A stretch of 64,000 nt of DNA from MGBC163016 sp910588905 (GTDB taxonomy: Bacteria > Actinomycetota > Coriobacteriia > Coriobacteriales > Eggerthellaceae): contig CAPGDO010000008.1 in assembly GCA_948616985.1 (NCBI GenBank), forward strand, positions 1 to 64,000. The letters are read 5' to 3'. Under the pieces are notes generated by a model. The model made no database searches. It was not told the DNA's origin and saw only the letters and a program-made list of their open reading frames with translations. Position numbers and translations under genes: made by a program. Below, piece by piece: positions 42,300-53,000 of the stretch (position 1 is the stretch's first letter; every line of letters starts with the position of its first letter).

Positions 42300-42716
42300 T
42301 CAAACCGAGGGAGCCCCCGATGTATAGGCCTTCTTGTCTTGATAGGAGAAGACCGCAACCAGGACGCAGGGTATGGCAAGCACGATTCCCAAAAGACCCA
42401 TGCCAACGATATAGACTGCAGCTCCCACGATGCTCCACACCATGACCGTCGTGAGCTTTGCAGGTGTGCGAGCATTGCGCACGCCCAGGATCCCTGCCAC
42501 CAACCCAGGGACGACAGCGACCATGGCTACGGCCAGGAGAGACCCCCACCAGGCAGCTCCCACAAACAGGTCGAAGGGGTCGCTGCCATCAGCAACGATG
42601 GCGATGCCGAGCCCCACCGCCAAGAACCCCAACAGCCCGAGCAGCAAGCCCAGGCCGCTGATGACGATGTTCGCGATGCTCAGCCCCTGTATGGCTTTCC
42701 CGTGATACGCGTACAT
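42300..42716 (-). CDS. Small four-helix membrane protein
   Basis: The 138-aa protein has four predicted transmembrane helices with Gly-rich packing (GLGLLLGLLGFLAVGLGIAI, VAVVPGLVAGILGVRNARTP). It is similar in pattern to DUF4190-type proteins. GAAGAGAGG lies before the ATG at 42716. No function can be assigned. Confidence 0.65.
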   Translation of the reverse strand: MYAYHGKAIQGLSIANIVISGLGLLLGLLGFLAVGLGIAIVADGSDPFDLFVGAAWWGSLLAVAMVAVVPGLVAGILGVRNARTPAKLTTVMVWSIVGAAVYIVGMGLLGIVLAIPCVLVAVFSYQDKKAYTSGAPSV

Positions 42717-42781
42717 GACAACCTCTCTTCCTGTGAGGCAACGGGACGTCCCCTCCTCACGTTGCGGCTTCAGACGCAGAG

Positions 42782-43288
42782 CTAGAGCAGCCCTTCTTCG
42801 GCCAAGGTACGGCCGATGCCTACGTACTCTTCGCAATTCACGCGAAGGCTCTCCAGTTCATCCTCTGTGAGCTCTCGGACGATCTTCGCCGGTGAGCCCA
42901 TGATCAGAACGCCGTCAGGTGCATCCATCTTCCCCGTTACCAACGCCCCTGCTCCAATGAGGCAGTTGCGCCCGATCTTCGCTCCGTCCAACACGATAGC
43001 ACCCATGCCCACGAGCGACCCATCTCCGATCGTGCATCCATGGAGGATAGCGCCATGGCCCACGGATACCTCTTCGCCAACCACCACGTCACCGTTGATG
43101 GGCACGTGCAAGCACACGAGCTCCTGGATGTTGGTACGTGCGCCAACATAAACATGGCCGCCCATATCTCCCCGCAGCGTTGCGCCGTAGAGCACTGTGA
43201 CATCCTGAGCGATGTGCACGTCTCCCACGACCGTGGCATTCGCCGCTATCTTGGCGGAGGGGTGTATCTCGGGCGTTCCGTAGGTCAT
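42782..43288 (-). CDS. Gamma-class carbonic anhydrase-like protein
   Basis: The 168-aa left-handed beta-helix protein has hexapeptide repeats and the zinc-ligand histidine pattern: NIQELVCLHVP, VGHGAILHGC. The N-terminal strand GATLRGDMGG is typical of the gamma-CA/YrdA family. Activity is not certain for all members. AGGAGG precedes the ATG. Confidence 0.88.
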   Translation of the reverse strand: MTYGTPEIHPSAKIAANATVVGDVHIAQDVTVLYGATLRGDMGGHVYVGARTNIQELVCLHVPINGDVVVGEEVSVGHGAILHGCTIGDGSLVGMGAIVLDGAKIGRNCLIGAGALVTGKMDAPDGVLIMGSPAKIVRELTEDELESLRVNCEEYVGIGRTLAEEGLL

Positions 43289-43466
43289 GCTGGCCTCCTA
43301 TCAGGTATGCGTGGATGACATTAGAGCACATCTTATCCTTAGCTTGGATCAAGTGGCAAAGATCCATTGTCTCCGAAAACCACAGAGTGCGCGAACAACC
43401 AGCGGATGCAACGAGAGATATCGGAAGGCACGCTTTTCTGCCTATATCCCTATAAGCCCCACGACC

Positions 43467-43880
43467 TCAGCCGAATGGATCCACGAGCGGTACATCCAGA
43501 TAATCGAAGTCTCTGGTATTCCTCGTAGCAACGATAAGACCATTGACATCCGCGATAGAAGCGATCATCAAATCCTCGATAGCAGGTGAGCGCCCTGCAG
43601 ATACAGCCTGCTCATGGAAGACGGCGCACTGTTCAGCGCACCGAGCATCGAAAGAGAGCGTCTTCGGGACATACCTCTCTACCAGAGCCGATATCATCTG
43701 CCCGAGCTTCGCCCGGCGTTTACCCATAGGCATCATGAGCTCACCGAAGCGCATCTCCTCTATGGAGATGACCGAAAGATACAGCTCATCGGCATGCCGT
43801 TGCAGCCATTCCATAACATGCAGCGCTGGTTCTTTCTTGCATACCTCTGAGATGACGTTGGTATCCACAAGGTATGCCAT
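43467..43880 (-). CDS. PIN-domain toxin (FitB/VapC-type)
   Basis: A 137-aa PIN nuclease with the acidic residues in YLVDTNVISE, ISIEEMRFGE, SPAIEDLMIAS and TRNTRDFDYL. The RF-containing ISIEE.RFG and LVATRNTRDF blocks match the FitB branch. Its ATG follows the antitoxin stop by one base. It would cleave RNA when freed from the antitoxin. Confidence 0.9.
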   Translation of the reverse strand: MAYLVDTNVISEVCKKEPALHVMEWLQRHADELYLSVISIEEMRFGELMMPMGKRRAKLGQMISALVERYVPKTLSFDARCAEQCAVFHEQAVSAGRSPAIEDLMIASIADVNGLIVATRNTRDFDYLDVPLVDPFG

Positions 43881-43881
43881 A

Positions 43882-44118
43882 TCAGATCAGCACTCCGGTC
43901 ACGCGCGGAACATGCCTTTGCGAAAGCGGGATATCCATACCGCCGACCTCTTGGGCCTCACGACGAAGCATATCCACCCAGCTCTCTGACTCCGGGGCAA
44001 GCGCTTCTTCAAGGATGGCGCGCGCCTCAGCTTGCTGACTCCTTCCATGCTTGGCCGCATTGATGGCAAGAGCTCTTTTGGTCTCTTCACTCAACTCCCT
44101 TACAAGCAAGGTAGGCAC
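43882..44118 (-). CDS. FitA-like ribbon-helix-helix antitoxin
   Basis: A 78-aa protein. TLLVRELSEETKRALAINAAKHGRSQQAEARAILEEAL is the FitA/Arc-type ribbon-helix-helix region, and the rest binds the toxin. It starts with GTG at 44118, 5 nt after AAGGAGGG. Repeated GATATC motifs just upstream are probable operators. Confidence 0.88.
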   Translation of the reverse strand: MPTLLVRELSEETKRALAINAAKHGRSQQAEARAILEEALAPESESWVDMLRREAQEVGGMDIPLSQRHVPRVTGVLI

Positions 44119-44135
44119 TGGGCCCTCCTTCGAAC

Positions 44136-44170
44136 GATATCGATGATATATTTGATATCAATGATATCAT
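44136..44170. promoter_or_regulatory. GATATC-repeat operator of the FitAB-type pair
   Basis: Within 35 bp upstream of the antitoxin gene the GATATC palindrome occurs three times, once each in CGATATCG, TGATATCAA and TGATATCAT, with GATATA between. Clustered short palindromes in the promoter are usual for ribbon-helix-helix autorepressors. Confidence 0.55.
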
Positions 44171-44351
44171 TTTATTCCCATCCCTCCCATCAAGACCTTC
44201 TTCGCGTTATCACCGATCACGAACCATGACGCATCTCTGGAAATGCTCATTACCGCCCTACGGTGAGGTTTCAGTTCAGGAAGACCCAGAAGGGCAAGCT
44301 GGAAGGTGCCCTAGGATAGGCGAAACGCAAGCAACGACGACAGGGTTCGAT

Positions 44352-44657
44352 ATGGCTGATAAGAACACGACGACGAAAGAGCATCCGCACCTGCGCAACG
44401 CAGCCGTCCGCATCATCGGCTATACAGCCTCGGTCCTCGCTGTGGTCATGTACGTAGCCTACATCCCCCAGATCTCGGACAATCTTGCCGGACACCCCGG
44501 CAACCCCATCCAGCCCTTCGCCGCCATGCTCAACTGCATCATGTGGTCAGCCTATGGTCTTCTGCCGAAGAAGAAGGATTGGCCTATCGTCATTGCGAAC
44601 GTACCGGGCGTCTTCCTTGCCGCCACCGCCTTCCTGACCGCCCTCTTCCATGGCTGA
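44352..44657 (+). CDS. SemiSWEET-type small sugar transporter (PQ-loop)
   Basis: The 101-aa protein forms three helices. The first ends in YIPQISDNLAG, the PQ-loop motif of SWEET/SemiSWEET proteins, followed by PIQPFAAMLNCIMWSAYGLL and a third helix. Dimers of such proteins carry sugars by facilitated diffusion. AGGG lies shortly before the ATG at 44352. Its end overlaps sfsA by 8 nt. Confidence 0.85.
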   Translation: MADKNTTTKEHPHLRNAAVRIIGYTASVLAVVMYVAYIPQISDNLAGHPGNPIQPFAAMLNCIMWSAYGLLPKKKDWPIVIANVPGVFLAATAFLTALFHG

Positions 44658-45408
44658 GCCCCGCATAGCATCCGAACCCTACGTATTCCCCGAACCCCTG
44701 CGTGAAGGCATCATCCTGGAACGGCCGAATCGGTTCATCATGGACGTAGCCTTGGACGGAATGACCATGCGCTGTCACTGTCCGGTGGTCACCCGAATCG
44801 GCGATCTTGATCTGACCGGCCGTCCTTGCTTGGTATCGGATAGCCACAACCCCAAGCGCAAGATGCCGCTCACCGTGGAAGCCTTCTCCCTCGATCAGCC
44901 AGACGCACCCCAAAAGCGATGGATCGGCATGAACCAAACCGCCTCGAACCGCTACGTGGAGCACTTCCTGAAGCAAGGAGCGTTCGATGCCATCACGGGC
45001 CCGGTAGATCAGGTCAAGCGCGAAGTGAAGCTGGGGGCTTCTCGCCTGGATTTCCTCATCAACGACCAGCTCTACCTAGAGGCGAAGACGCCGATGGTGC
45101 AGATCCAAACAGACATCCCCGCTCACGTGGCACGCCTCCCCGAAAAGCCCTTCAGCTCCACTGATCGCGTGCTGCGCCATCTGCGAGACCTGGCCGCATC
45201 CTTGGAAGACCACGACCGTGCCGTCATCCTCTATTGCCTCTACTATGAGAACTTCGGCTTCCGCTACTACCATGGCACCACCTACGAAGAGGTCATGGAA
45301 ACGGTGCAGAGCTGCCACGATGCAGGCGTAGAGCTTTGGCAGGCAGACTTCGCCATGACGCCGGAGAGCATCAGCCTCGTTCAGTATCATCCCCTGGAGG
45401 AGTGGTAG
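44650..45408 (+). CDS. sfsA: SfsA DNA-binding nuclease-like protein
   Basis: The 252-aa protein matches SfsA: an N-terminal OB-like region (RPNRFIMDVALDGMTMRCHCPVVTRI), then the nuclease-like core SRLDFLINDQLYLEAKTPMVQ. SfsA was first tied to sugar fermentation and later shown to be a DNA-binding nuclease fold. It is co-translated with the SemiSWEET gene. It is convergent with the transglutaminase-like gene, with a GGGCC/GGCCC hairpin at 45428-45441 in between. Confidence 0.85.
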   Translation: MAEPRIASEPYVFPEPLREGIILERPNRFIMDVALDGMTMRCHCPVVTRIGDLDLTGRPCLVSDSHNPKRKMPLTVEAFSLDQPDAPQKRWIGMNQTASNRYVEHFLKQGAFDAITGPVDQVKREVKLGASRLDFLINDQLYLEAKTPMVQIQTDIPAHVARLPEKPFSSTDRVLRHLRDLAASLEDHDRAVILYCLYYENFGFRYYHGTTYEEVMETVQSCHDAGVELWQADFAMTPESISLVQYHPLEEW

Positions 45409-45448
45409 CTCAAGATGCCCCATGGAGGGGCCCGCAGGCCCTTCGCCC

Positions 45449-47929
45449 CTAGAGCGGCAACTCGAAAAGATAGCGGTAGCGCATGCTGAGGTGCTGCCTG
45501 CGCGGAGCCGCGCGCCAGAGCGCTGCCTCTATGCGACAGATGATGTCCTGGATGAGCGCTGCCTCGTGGGCATTCAGCGCAACGCCACCGAACCGCTCCC
45601 GCTCTATGAGCTCTACCATGCGCCGGTACTCCGTTGGGGTCACACCTAAGTCCCCCTGGCTGAAGGCTTCTTCGTAGCCCCCTGGCCGCGCCTCATCAAA
45701 GACCACGGGAGCGAAGCGCAAAGCCCGCTGGAGCCGCGCGAAGAGCAAGGCCGACACCTGGGTCTCCCCCACGTCCGTAAGCCCCAATGTCGCGCTGCCA
45801 ACCGAAGCAGCTGCCCGCTCGACCGCCTTCGCGAAATGCCGTTCCCGCCGACGCACCCGCAGGAACCGCTGGAGCTCCACGACCCCATACCCCACAAGCG
45901 CGATGATGACCAGCAGCAAGAGCAGCCCGATCCAGGCGAAGGGCCGCAGCTCCTCAGGGATCCAGTCATCCCAAGAGCGATCCAAACTACCTGAAAGCTC
46001 GCTTTCGCTCCCGTCCCCTGCCACTTCCTTGGATATCTCGATGGTCTGCTCGGCGGCGTAGGTCTTGTCATAGAAGCCCGGGGTCATCTCCAGCGGCGTC
46101 CAACCCACACCGTCTATGTAGACCTCTACCCAAGCATGGGCATCCCGCGCCGTCATCTGCGCTGTCGCCTGCCCCGCCTCTTTGAGCGCATCCACATTCG
46201 CCTGGCTCAGAAGATATCCCTCCACATACCGTGCAGGCACACCTGCCTCCCGGAAGGCGAGCACCGCCGTTGCCGCGAACGCCGAGGCATTCCCCTGCTT
46301 CTCAGTCTCCAAGAACCAGGTCACATAATCAGCGTTGGCAGAGGGCTGGAACGGAGCAGGATCGCTGGTGTAGGCACAGTGGGATTCCAGCATGCTGCGA
46401 ATGCGCGTGGCGATGCTATAGAGATCCTTCGTGGCCGGGTCCCACCCTTCCCCCGAGAAGAAGAACCGCTGGATGGCGCTCCTGCTGCTCTCGGACCCTT
46501 CAAGATAGGTGTCATAGACGAAAGACCGGTAAGCCCGCTCGGCCTGGAGGAACTGCCCTTCGGCACCCTCCCCTCCCTCTGACGGGGTAGACACCCAAGC
46601 GGCTGGAGAGAAGAGCTCCGTTGCCTGAGACTCCGGTACGGTGGTCAACGAGCTCTCCCCAAGCCCGAAGAACCCTTCCGGTTGCAGAGACAGATCCAGC
46701 AATGGCCGGGCGGAAGGATCTTGGAGCGTCTGGTAAGGAGCATAGCCATAGCGTCTGTTCGCCTGCTCAGCCTGCAAGGTGATCGTCGCGGTAGGTAGCT
46801 GCTGCCCCACCACGGCGCAATTCATCTGGGCATACTGGGCACTCTGGAGCAGCGGAGAGAAACCCGCCCCTTCCATCCAGCCGAAGAGGCCGTTCCACTG
46901 CCCATCGTAGACGGCGAATGACGGCTCGTCGAAGGCAACGCCCGTATAGGACGATCCCACGAACCCCCGGAAATAGGACTGCTCCACTGCTTCCGCAGAG
47001 CTGAAGGTGGCTTCCAAGCGCGGTATTGCCGCACCTTCCCCTACCCGGTTCATCTGATAGGCCTTCGCGAAATGCCCTTCCGGTAGCGTGTCAGAACCGA
47101 ACCGCATCTCATCCCAGGCTTGCAAGATGCCAGCCCGCACCCCTGCGGCGGCAGGCTGATCCCCCACGGTACGGGCCACCGCACAACCCAAGCCCAGCGC
47201 TAAGAGCAAAGCCGCGACGAGCGGGGGGACCATGGCAAGGAACCCCCGAACAGACAGGCGGCTCACGGCGCTCGTCTGCTTCTTCACCATCGCCAGCAGG
47301 GACGCCAGAAGCGTCCCGCCTCCCAAGGTGAGCCCCAGGGATAAGAACGAAGCAACCCCAGCGAAGACGGTCGCCAGCGCCAGGAAGGTGCACACCCCCA
47401 GCACCAACGCGCTCTTCTGGAGACGCAAGAACATCCAAACCAGAAGGGAGGCTACCGCTGCGAAGCAAAGCGCTACGGCACCCACCTCCGCGATCCCCAA
47501 ACCTGCATCGATGCGGAAGGGAAGCACGTAGCCTTGGGTCATGACATCCCAGGCCACGATGAAGCCATTGGCCACCTGAGCCCAGGCACCCAACACGGCA
47601 CGGGCTCCCAAGATGAACGAAGCCGCCACCCCTACGAGCAGGCCGATGAGCACCCGTTGGGCAGCAACAGACTCCCGGAAGAACAAGGCAGCCAACAGAC
47701 CACCGAGAGCACCCAGCACTATAGCTCCCCCAAGAGCGCCGAGAGGCACCCCGAAGAGCGCCAGCTGGAATGCAAGGGCAGCGGACAGCAGAGCGCTCGC
47801 GAAGAGGATGGGCACGCGCAGGCGCGAGAAGCCCACAAGGGCCTCAGGCCCTGCAGCGGACCTCGGCTTCCCTGACGCTCGGGCGTCCTCCCGCTTATAG
47901 GGTGATGCAGCGCTCACGGTCGTTCGCAT
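45449..47929 (-). CDS. Transglutaminase-like membrane protein lacking the expected catalytic cysteine
   Basis: An 826-aa TgpA-like protein. About eight N-terminal helices (residues 35-265) are followed by a large extracytoplasmic part with a transglutaminase core, a further helix near 690 and a C-terminal cytoplasmic DUF4129-like region. The family motif GxCxxFA reads GNASAFA here, so the nucleophilic Cys is Ala. The His is present (DAHAWVEVYIDG) and the Asp position reads PLEMTP. It may be a non-catalytic binding protein or use other chemistry. The 35-nt overlap with the DUF58 gene and shared strand put it last in the MoxR operon. Confidence 0.85.
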   Translation of the reverse strand: MRTTVSAASPYKREDARASGKPRSAAGPEALVGFSRLRVPILFASALLSAALAFQLALFGVPLGALGGAIVLGALGGLLAALFFRESVAAQRVLIGLLVGVAASFILGARAVLGAWAQVANGFIVAWDVMTQGYVLPFRIDAGLGIAEVGAVALCFAAVASLLVWMFLRLQKSALVLGVCTFLALATVFAGVASFLSLGLTLGGGTLLASLLAMVKKQTSAVSRLSVRGFLAMVPPLVAALLLALGLGCAVARTVGDQPAAAGVRAGILQAWDEMRFGSDTLPEGHFAKAYQMNRVGEGAAIPRLEATFSSAEAVEQSYFRGFVGSSYTGVAFDEPSFAVYDGQWNGLFGWMEGAGFSPLLQSAQYAQMNCAVVGQQLPTATITLQAEQANRRYGYAPYQTLQDPSARPLLDLSLQPEGFFGLGESSLTTVPESQATELFSPAAWVSTPSEGGEGAEGQFLQAERAYRSFVYDTYLEGSESSRSAIQRFFFSGEGWDPATKDLYSIATRIRSMLESHCAYTSDPAPFQPSANADYVTWFLETEKQGNASAFAATAVLAFREAGVPARYVEGYLLSQANVDALKEAGQATAQMTARDAHAWVEVYIDGVGWTPLEMTPGFYDKTYAAEQTIEISKEVAGDGSESELSGSLDRSWDDWIPEELRPFAWIGLLLLLVIIALVGYGVVELQRFLRVRRRERHFAKAVERAAASVGSATLGLTDVGETQVSALLFARLQRALRFAPVVFDEARPGGYEEAFSQGDLGVTPTEYRRMVELIERERFGGVALNAHEAALIQDIICRIEAALWRAAPRRQHLSMRYRYLFELPL

Positions 47930-49064
47930 CCTCCGTATCCACCACTACCAAGTCGTAGTTCCCGTTCACCTCTTGCACTCCTGTCCCGCGGACCACCAGC
48001 ACCACGCTCAGGTCCATCTCCAGGGCAAGCTGCGTCCAAAGGCGCTCGTCATAGATAGCGCTCACCAAGATGCATTTCGTGAACCGAGCAGAGACCTCCG
48101 AGGAGAGCAAGCATGCCACCGCATCTCCGTAGCGCTCCGAGAGCGGTGCGCCCAGCAAGAGCTCAGACGTGGCGCTCATGGCCTCCAGTCCATCCACCAT
48201 CACGCTGACGAACTCTCCTTTGACGGGCAGTGCGTAATTATGGGAAAGCCCCTGCCGGAGAAGGTCAGATGAGATGGCCTCGCCCACCGAAGCCACTCCA
48301 TTGAGCAGCTCCACCGAAAGCGCATTCCCCTCATCATCCTCAAGGGCACCCAGGCTGACCACGATGAGCTCGAAATCCACTGGGAGCGAGAACTGCCTCG
48401 ACATCATCACGTCGAATTTCGATGTCAGCTTCCAGTGCACCGATGCCAGGTGATCCCCCGCCTGGAATTCTCGGATGTCGAACACCTCGTCCACATCAGA
48501 GCCGCTCCGGGATTCATCGTAGGTGGTGCCGAACGCCCGAGAGAGCGGGATGTGCTTCACATTGGTAGCCAGCCCATAGCGTGCCGGGTAGACCACACAG
48601 CTCTGATACTTCGACCAGGGCAGAGGGTAGCGAAAGAGTCCCAAGGGATCCTCGCACCAACAACGCTCTACGAGCACCTCTGTCCGGCCGTAGCGATCGG
48701 CATCAAGGGGGATCTGCACCTCCCGGCGCCCCCGGGTATTCAGAGCCACTGAAGCAAGATGCTGCTCAGTCGAGCGAAAGGGAGCGCTCATGCAGGCGAT
48801 ATCGAAGGTGATGAGCGCCGCACTGAAAGGGATCCCCTTGCTTATGGACAGCGTGATGGCGGCATCGCTTCCCACTGCGAAGGATACGGGAATACCGATG
48901 CTCACCTCCGTGCACCAGCGCGTGATGAGGACGCCAAGACCCAAGAGCAACCCCAACAGGATGAAGAACAAGACAACGGCCAGGGCATAGAGCGAACCTG
49001 TCCAAACGAAGACGAGCACAGCTATGCCCAGCGCCAAGATATAGAGGATCCGATTCGACCTCAT
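47895..49064 (-). CDS. DUF58 (vWA-like) protein
   Basis: A 389-aa protein with two N-terminal helices (about 7-50) and the DUF58 signature DVDEVFDIREFQAGDHLASVHWKLTSKFDVMMSRQF near residue 195-230. DUF58 proteins partner MoxR ATPases and transglutaminase-like proteins in membrane-associated assembly or chaperone systems. It starts 42 nt after the MoxR stop. Confidence 0.9.
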   Translation of the reverse strand: MRSNRILYILALGIAVLVFVWTGSLYALAVVLFFILLGLLLGLGVLITRWCTEVSIGIPVSFAVGSDAAITLSISKGIPFSAALITFDIACMSAPFRSTEQHLASVALNTRGRREVQIPLDADRYGRTEVLVERCWCEDPLGLFRYPLPWSKYQSCVVYPARYGLATNVKHIPLSRAFGTTYDESRSGSDVDEVFDIREFQAGDHLASVHWKLTSKFDVMMSRQFSLPVDFELIVVSLGALEDDEGNALSVELLNGVASVGEAISSDLLRQGLSHNYALPVKGEFVSVMVDGLEAMSATSELLLGAPLSERYGDAVACLLSSEVSARFTKCILVSAIYDERLWTQLALEMDLSVVLVVRGTGVQEVNGNYDLVVVDTEDANDRERCITL

Positions 49065-49106
49065 GACGTGGCCGCCCTACCCGTCAGGCGTTCCAGGTCA
49101 GAAGGA

Positions 49107-50060
49107 TCACCGACGCTGGGCCCGCTGGCCCAATGCCGGAGCCGGAACCGTTTCCAGGAGCTCATCGAGGATCTCCTCTGCACTGATCCCTTCGATGCGA
49201 GCCTGGGAACGCAGGATGAGACGATGGGCGCACACGTCTTTGTAGACATCGCGGATATCCTCAGGAATGACGTAATCCCGCTCCCCTAAGATAGCTGATG
49301 CCCGGGCCATGCGCACCAGAGCCAGCACGCCACGGGGGCTCACGCCCAGCTGCACCAAGGGTGCCGTGCGCGTGGCTTCGCAAAGAGCCGTGGCATAATC
49401 CATGAGCTCCTCGGATACGCGGATGTTCGCCAGATAGCGCTGGATGGTGATGATATCCTCTCGGCTAGCCACTTCCTGGACGCTGTCCAAGGGCTTCGCC
49501 TCCAATGATTCGCGGATCATGGCCACTTGCAGGTCATGGGAGGGGTAGCCGATGGAAAGCCTCACGATGAAGCGGTCCAGCTGAGAGTCAGGCAGCTGTT
49601 GGGTTCCCACTGAACCTAAGGGGTTCTGAGTGGCTATGACGATGAAGGGCTCAGGAAGATCATGGGTGACACCGTCCACCGTGACAGACCGCTCCTCCAT
49701 GACCTCCAGCAGGGCCGCCTGGGTCTTGGCGGAGGTGCGGTTGATCTCATCCCCTAACAACAGATTGCAGTTGACCGCGCCCGGACGGTATTCGAAGTTG
49801 CCCGTTTGCTTATTGAACATGGAGAAGCCGGTGATATCAGCGGGCATGGTGTCAGGGGTGAATTGGATGCGTCGGTATTCAAAGCCCAGCGCCCGAGAGA
49901 ATGCCAAGGCCAGCGTGGTCTTGCCCACGCCTGGAGAATCCTCCAAGAGGACATGCCCGTTGGCATACATGGCCATGAGCACCTTGCGGATGATCTCATC
50001 CTTGCCGATGATGGCCTTGCCGACCTCTTGGATGATCTGGTCGCTCTTTCGGATTATCAT
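49107..50060 (-). CDS. MoxR-family AAA+ ATPase
   Basis: The 317-aa ATPase has Walker A EDSPGVGKTTLAL, Walker B LLGDEINRTSAKTQAALLEVMEE, sensor 1 IATQNPLGSVGTQQLPDSQLDRF and the C-terminal lid (SPRGVLALVRMARASAILGERDYVIPEDI). MoxR proteins act as chaperones for DUF58/vWA partners. Its ATG overlaps the stop of the giant BspA-like gene (ATGA), so expression is coupled to that surface protein. Confidence 0.93.
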   Translation of the reverse strand: MIIRKSDQIIQEVGKAIIGKDEIIRKVLMAMYANGHVLLEDSPGVGKTTLALAFSRALGFEYRRIQFTPDTMPADITGFSMFNKQTGNFEYRPGAVNCNLLLGDEINRTSAKTQAALLEVMEERSVTVDGVTHDLPEPFIVIATQNPLGSVGTQQLPDSQLDRFIVRLSIGYPSHDLQVAMIRESLEAKPLDSVQEVASREDIITIQRYLANIRVSEELMDYATALCEATRTAPLVQLGVSPRGVLALVRMARASAILGERDYVIPEDIRDVYKDVCAHRLILRSQARIEGISAEEILDELLETVPAPALGQRAQRR

Positions 50061-53000
50061 GGTCGTTCCTCTTCTGTGAGCTCTAAGAGCGCTGCCACCA
50101 GCATCGGTTCCAGCGATGCTCCCGTTCGTCCTTCATTATCTCCGAGCGCATCTGTTGCGCTTCCCGGTTCGGCAGGTTCGGTGGCATCTGATAGGTCACC
50201 ATCGCCATCGTCGGATCCGTCAGGGCCGTCAGGGCCGTCCGGTCCTATGACACCTTCATCAACGATCCCCTCTGTGCCCTCAGGAGCACTCCCGGGATCT
50301 TCACCATGCACATCTCCCAGCATACCCTCTTCTACCTCTTCGGTATCCGCGTCGTTCGCAGTCACCGTTGCTGCATCCACCAGTTTGAGCGCCACCTCAC
50401 TGGTGATGGACTCATCGCGAACGAGACGCAGGCCGTAATCCTCAAGGAGCTTGGAACCAAGGCGCCCGGAGTCCGTCGTGGCACTCATCTCCTCGGCCAT
50501 CTTCTCATCCTTCACGATGATGCGCGTACCCAAGGGTGCTTGAGCACCGAAGATATGGTCACCCACGAAGGGCACCTCGCTCATCTCAGACAGATCGAGC
50601 GTCAAGCCCTGGGCGCCTCCCGTACCGTCGAAGGCACCATCTCCGATACCCGGACGCGCAGGGATGCCCACGCAATTCGGACCAGCCCAGAACCGCTTCA
50701 CGTAGGCCTTCCCCTTGAGCGCGCCTTTGTTGATGTACAGGGTCTTCCAAAAATAGCTGCTATGGGAGAATACCCTCAAGTTACCACCCGAACAGGCCTG
50801 GGTCGTCGTGCTCAGGAACACCATGTCGATGTTCTTGCTGTCATGCACCTCAAGCTCAGCGTAGAGGTTCCCGCTGGCAGTGCGGTAGGACCTCGCTACC
50901 GCGCCCACACCAGCAGACGGCGCATCTGACCCCCAGGCAGCCTCATAGGCCTGGGCGATACCCATGCCGCCTCCCTCATCCTGTGGCACGAACACAGGGA
51001 CGAGCCCTGAGCGCCATACGTCGGGCAGCCCGCTCCCTGTCACAGAGACCGGGGATGCTCCGTTGAAGACGACGAACTCGACGCTATCGCATCCGCTGAA
51101 CGCCCCTTGGCCGATCCGTTGCAGCGAAGCCGGGAACACCGCCAGCGAAAGATTGCGGCATCCCCGATAGGCCCCTTCACCGATCTCCTCCAGACTGGAG
51201 AACGCCGTGAGCGAAGCTCCGGTGGTAGTCATGGCGGTGCACCCCGCGAACAAGTCCTTGCCGAACCGCTTGAAGTGCAAGATCGACTTGGCCCCACCGC
51301 TCATCTGGGTGAGGCTCGTGCAATTCGCCAGCATCCCTTCAGGGATCTCCTCCACTTGTCCGTTCATTTGGAACGTCTTGATAGAGGTGCAGCCCTTGAA
51401 TGCGAACGGGCCTATACGCCGGAGCGATTCCGGCAAATAGACATTGTTGTTCGTACTGCCGCCGAAGAACCACGCTTGAGTCAGAGCCGTGCACCCTTCG
51501 AACGCGCTTTGGCCGATCTGGGTCAGCTCACCCGCCCCCGAGAAAACGGTGATGCCGCTGTCCTTGAATGCCGCAGCACCGATGGACTTCACGCTGTTCG
51601 GCAGCGTCACACGAGTCAGGCCGCGACACCCCTCCGCTGCGGAATCAGCAACGAACTGCGTGTCGGCCACCGATCCAAGCTCACCCGTGGCGGCGCGGGG
51701 CACGCGGAGGAGCACATCAGTCACCGGCGTTGTGGCAACATCGTAGGTAGTATAGAGCGCTCCGGTGTTCGGTTCGATGGCGAAGGCGTTGCCCCCTGCC
51801 ACGAGCTTGAATCGCACCAGGCTCACCAGGCTGCCGAAATGATTCGGCGCATGGTTCACATTGATGACATAGAGACGGAAGATATCCTGAACCGCCTCTC
51901 CTGCGAAGAGATCCCCTTCGAAAGCGGGAGGCCGGTCCCCCTGGAAGACGAGGTTCTCCAGAGCGGAACAGCCAGCGAAGGCGCCTTCGGCCACCGAGCT
52001 GACCGATGCGGGCACCACCACGGTGAGGAGGTTGCGGCAATCCTTGAACGCACCCTTCTCGATGCGCACCGTACCTGCCGCCGGTGCGAAGCCAGATGTC
52101 ACCTTGGCGGGGTCAACGCGCACGAGCGCATAGCCCGCACCAACGCGCCGGTACTCACCGGCACCCATATGGATGGCACCGCTCACGTCCGGCGTTGTGA
52201 TCTGCTCGGAAGAGCCTCCTACGACAGCCAGCCACGTGGCATCCGTCTGGTACCGATGCAGGATCTGATCGCCCTCGGAGCGCGGCACCTGGACGATCAG
52301 CTGGGCCCTATCGCAACCCTCGAACGCATCCTGCGCTATCGTCGGCGGCTCCTCAGCGAGGATATTCAGGAGCATGAGAGCCGCACAGCCCGAGAATGCC
52401 CCCTCCCCGATCTGCACGATCGTCGCCGGAAGGATGACCATCGAGAGCGCCGTACAGCCCGCGAAGGCGCGGGTAGGGATCGTCTTGAGAGTAGTAGAGG
52501 ACAGATCAAGGGATTGAAGCTGCTCGCAGCCGTAGAACGCCTCGCTCCCCACCGCCGACCACGCACAAGGATCACCAGCAGCGCCCTTCAGGCTCAGAGA
52601 CGCAAGGCTCGTGCATTGGGCGAAGGCGCGCTGCCCCACCGAGATGAGCGACTTCGGCAATATCACCGAAGAGAGCTTGGGATCCCCGGCGAAGGCGGAG
52701 GCGCCGATGACAAGACCAGAGGTGGCCTCATTGAGCGCAACGGAATATAAGCTGGCACAGCCCTGGAACGCACCGGCACCGATGGTCTTCAGGGAGGAGA
52801 CATCCCCATGCAGATAGATCTTCTCGAGCGAGCGCTGATCCGCGAACGCTCCATCGCCAATGGAGACCAGCGTGGGCGGGAAGTAGATGCTCCCCTTGAG
52901 AGCGCCCCCCACAGAACCGTCAGAGGCGGCTCGCGTGGTGGAGGCCGCGCAGGAGAACGCATCCGCACCGATCGTCTGGAGCATGGTCAGCCGGTGGAGG

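Noticed and set aside
51107..52750. A 547-codon frame opposite the BspA-like gene
   Set aside because: It merely mirrors the leucine-rich repeats and is Arg/His-rich with no start signal.
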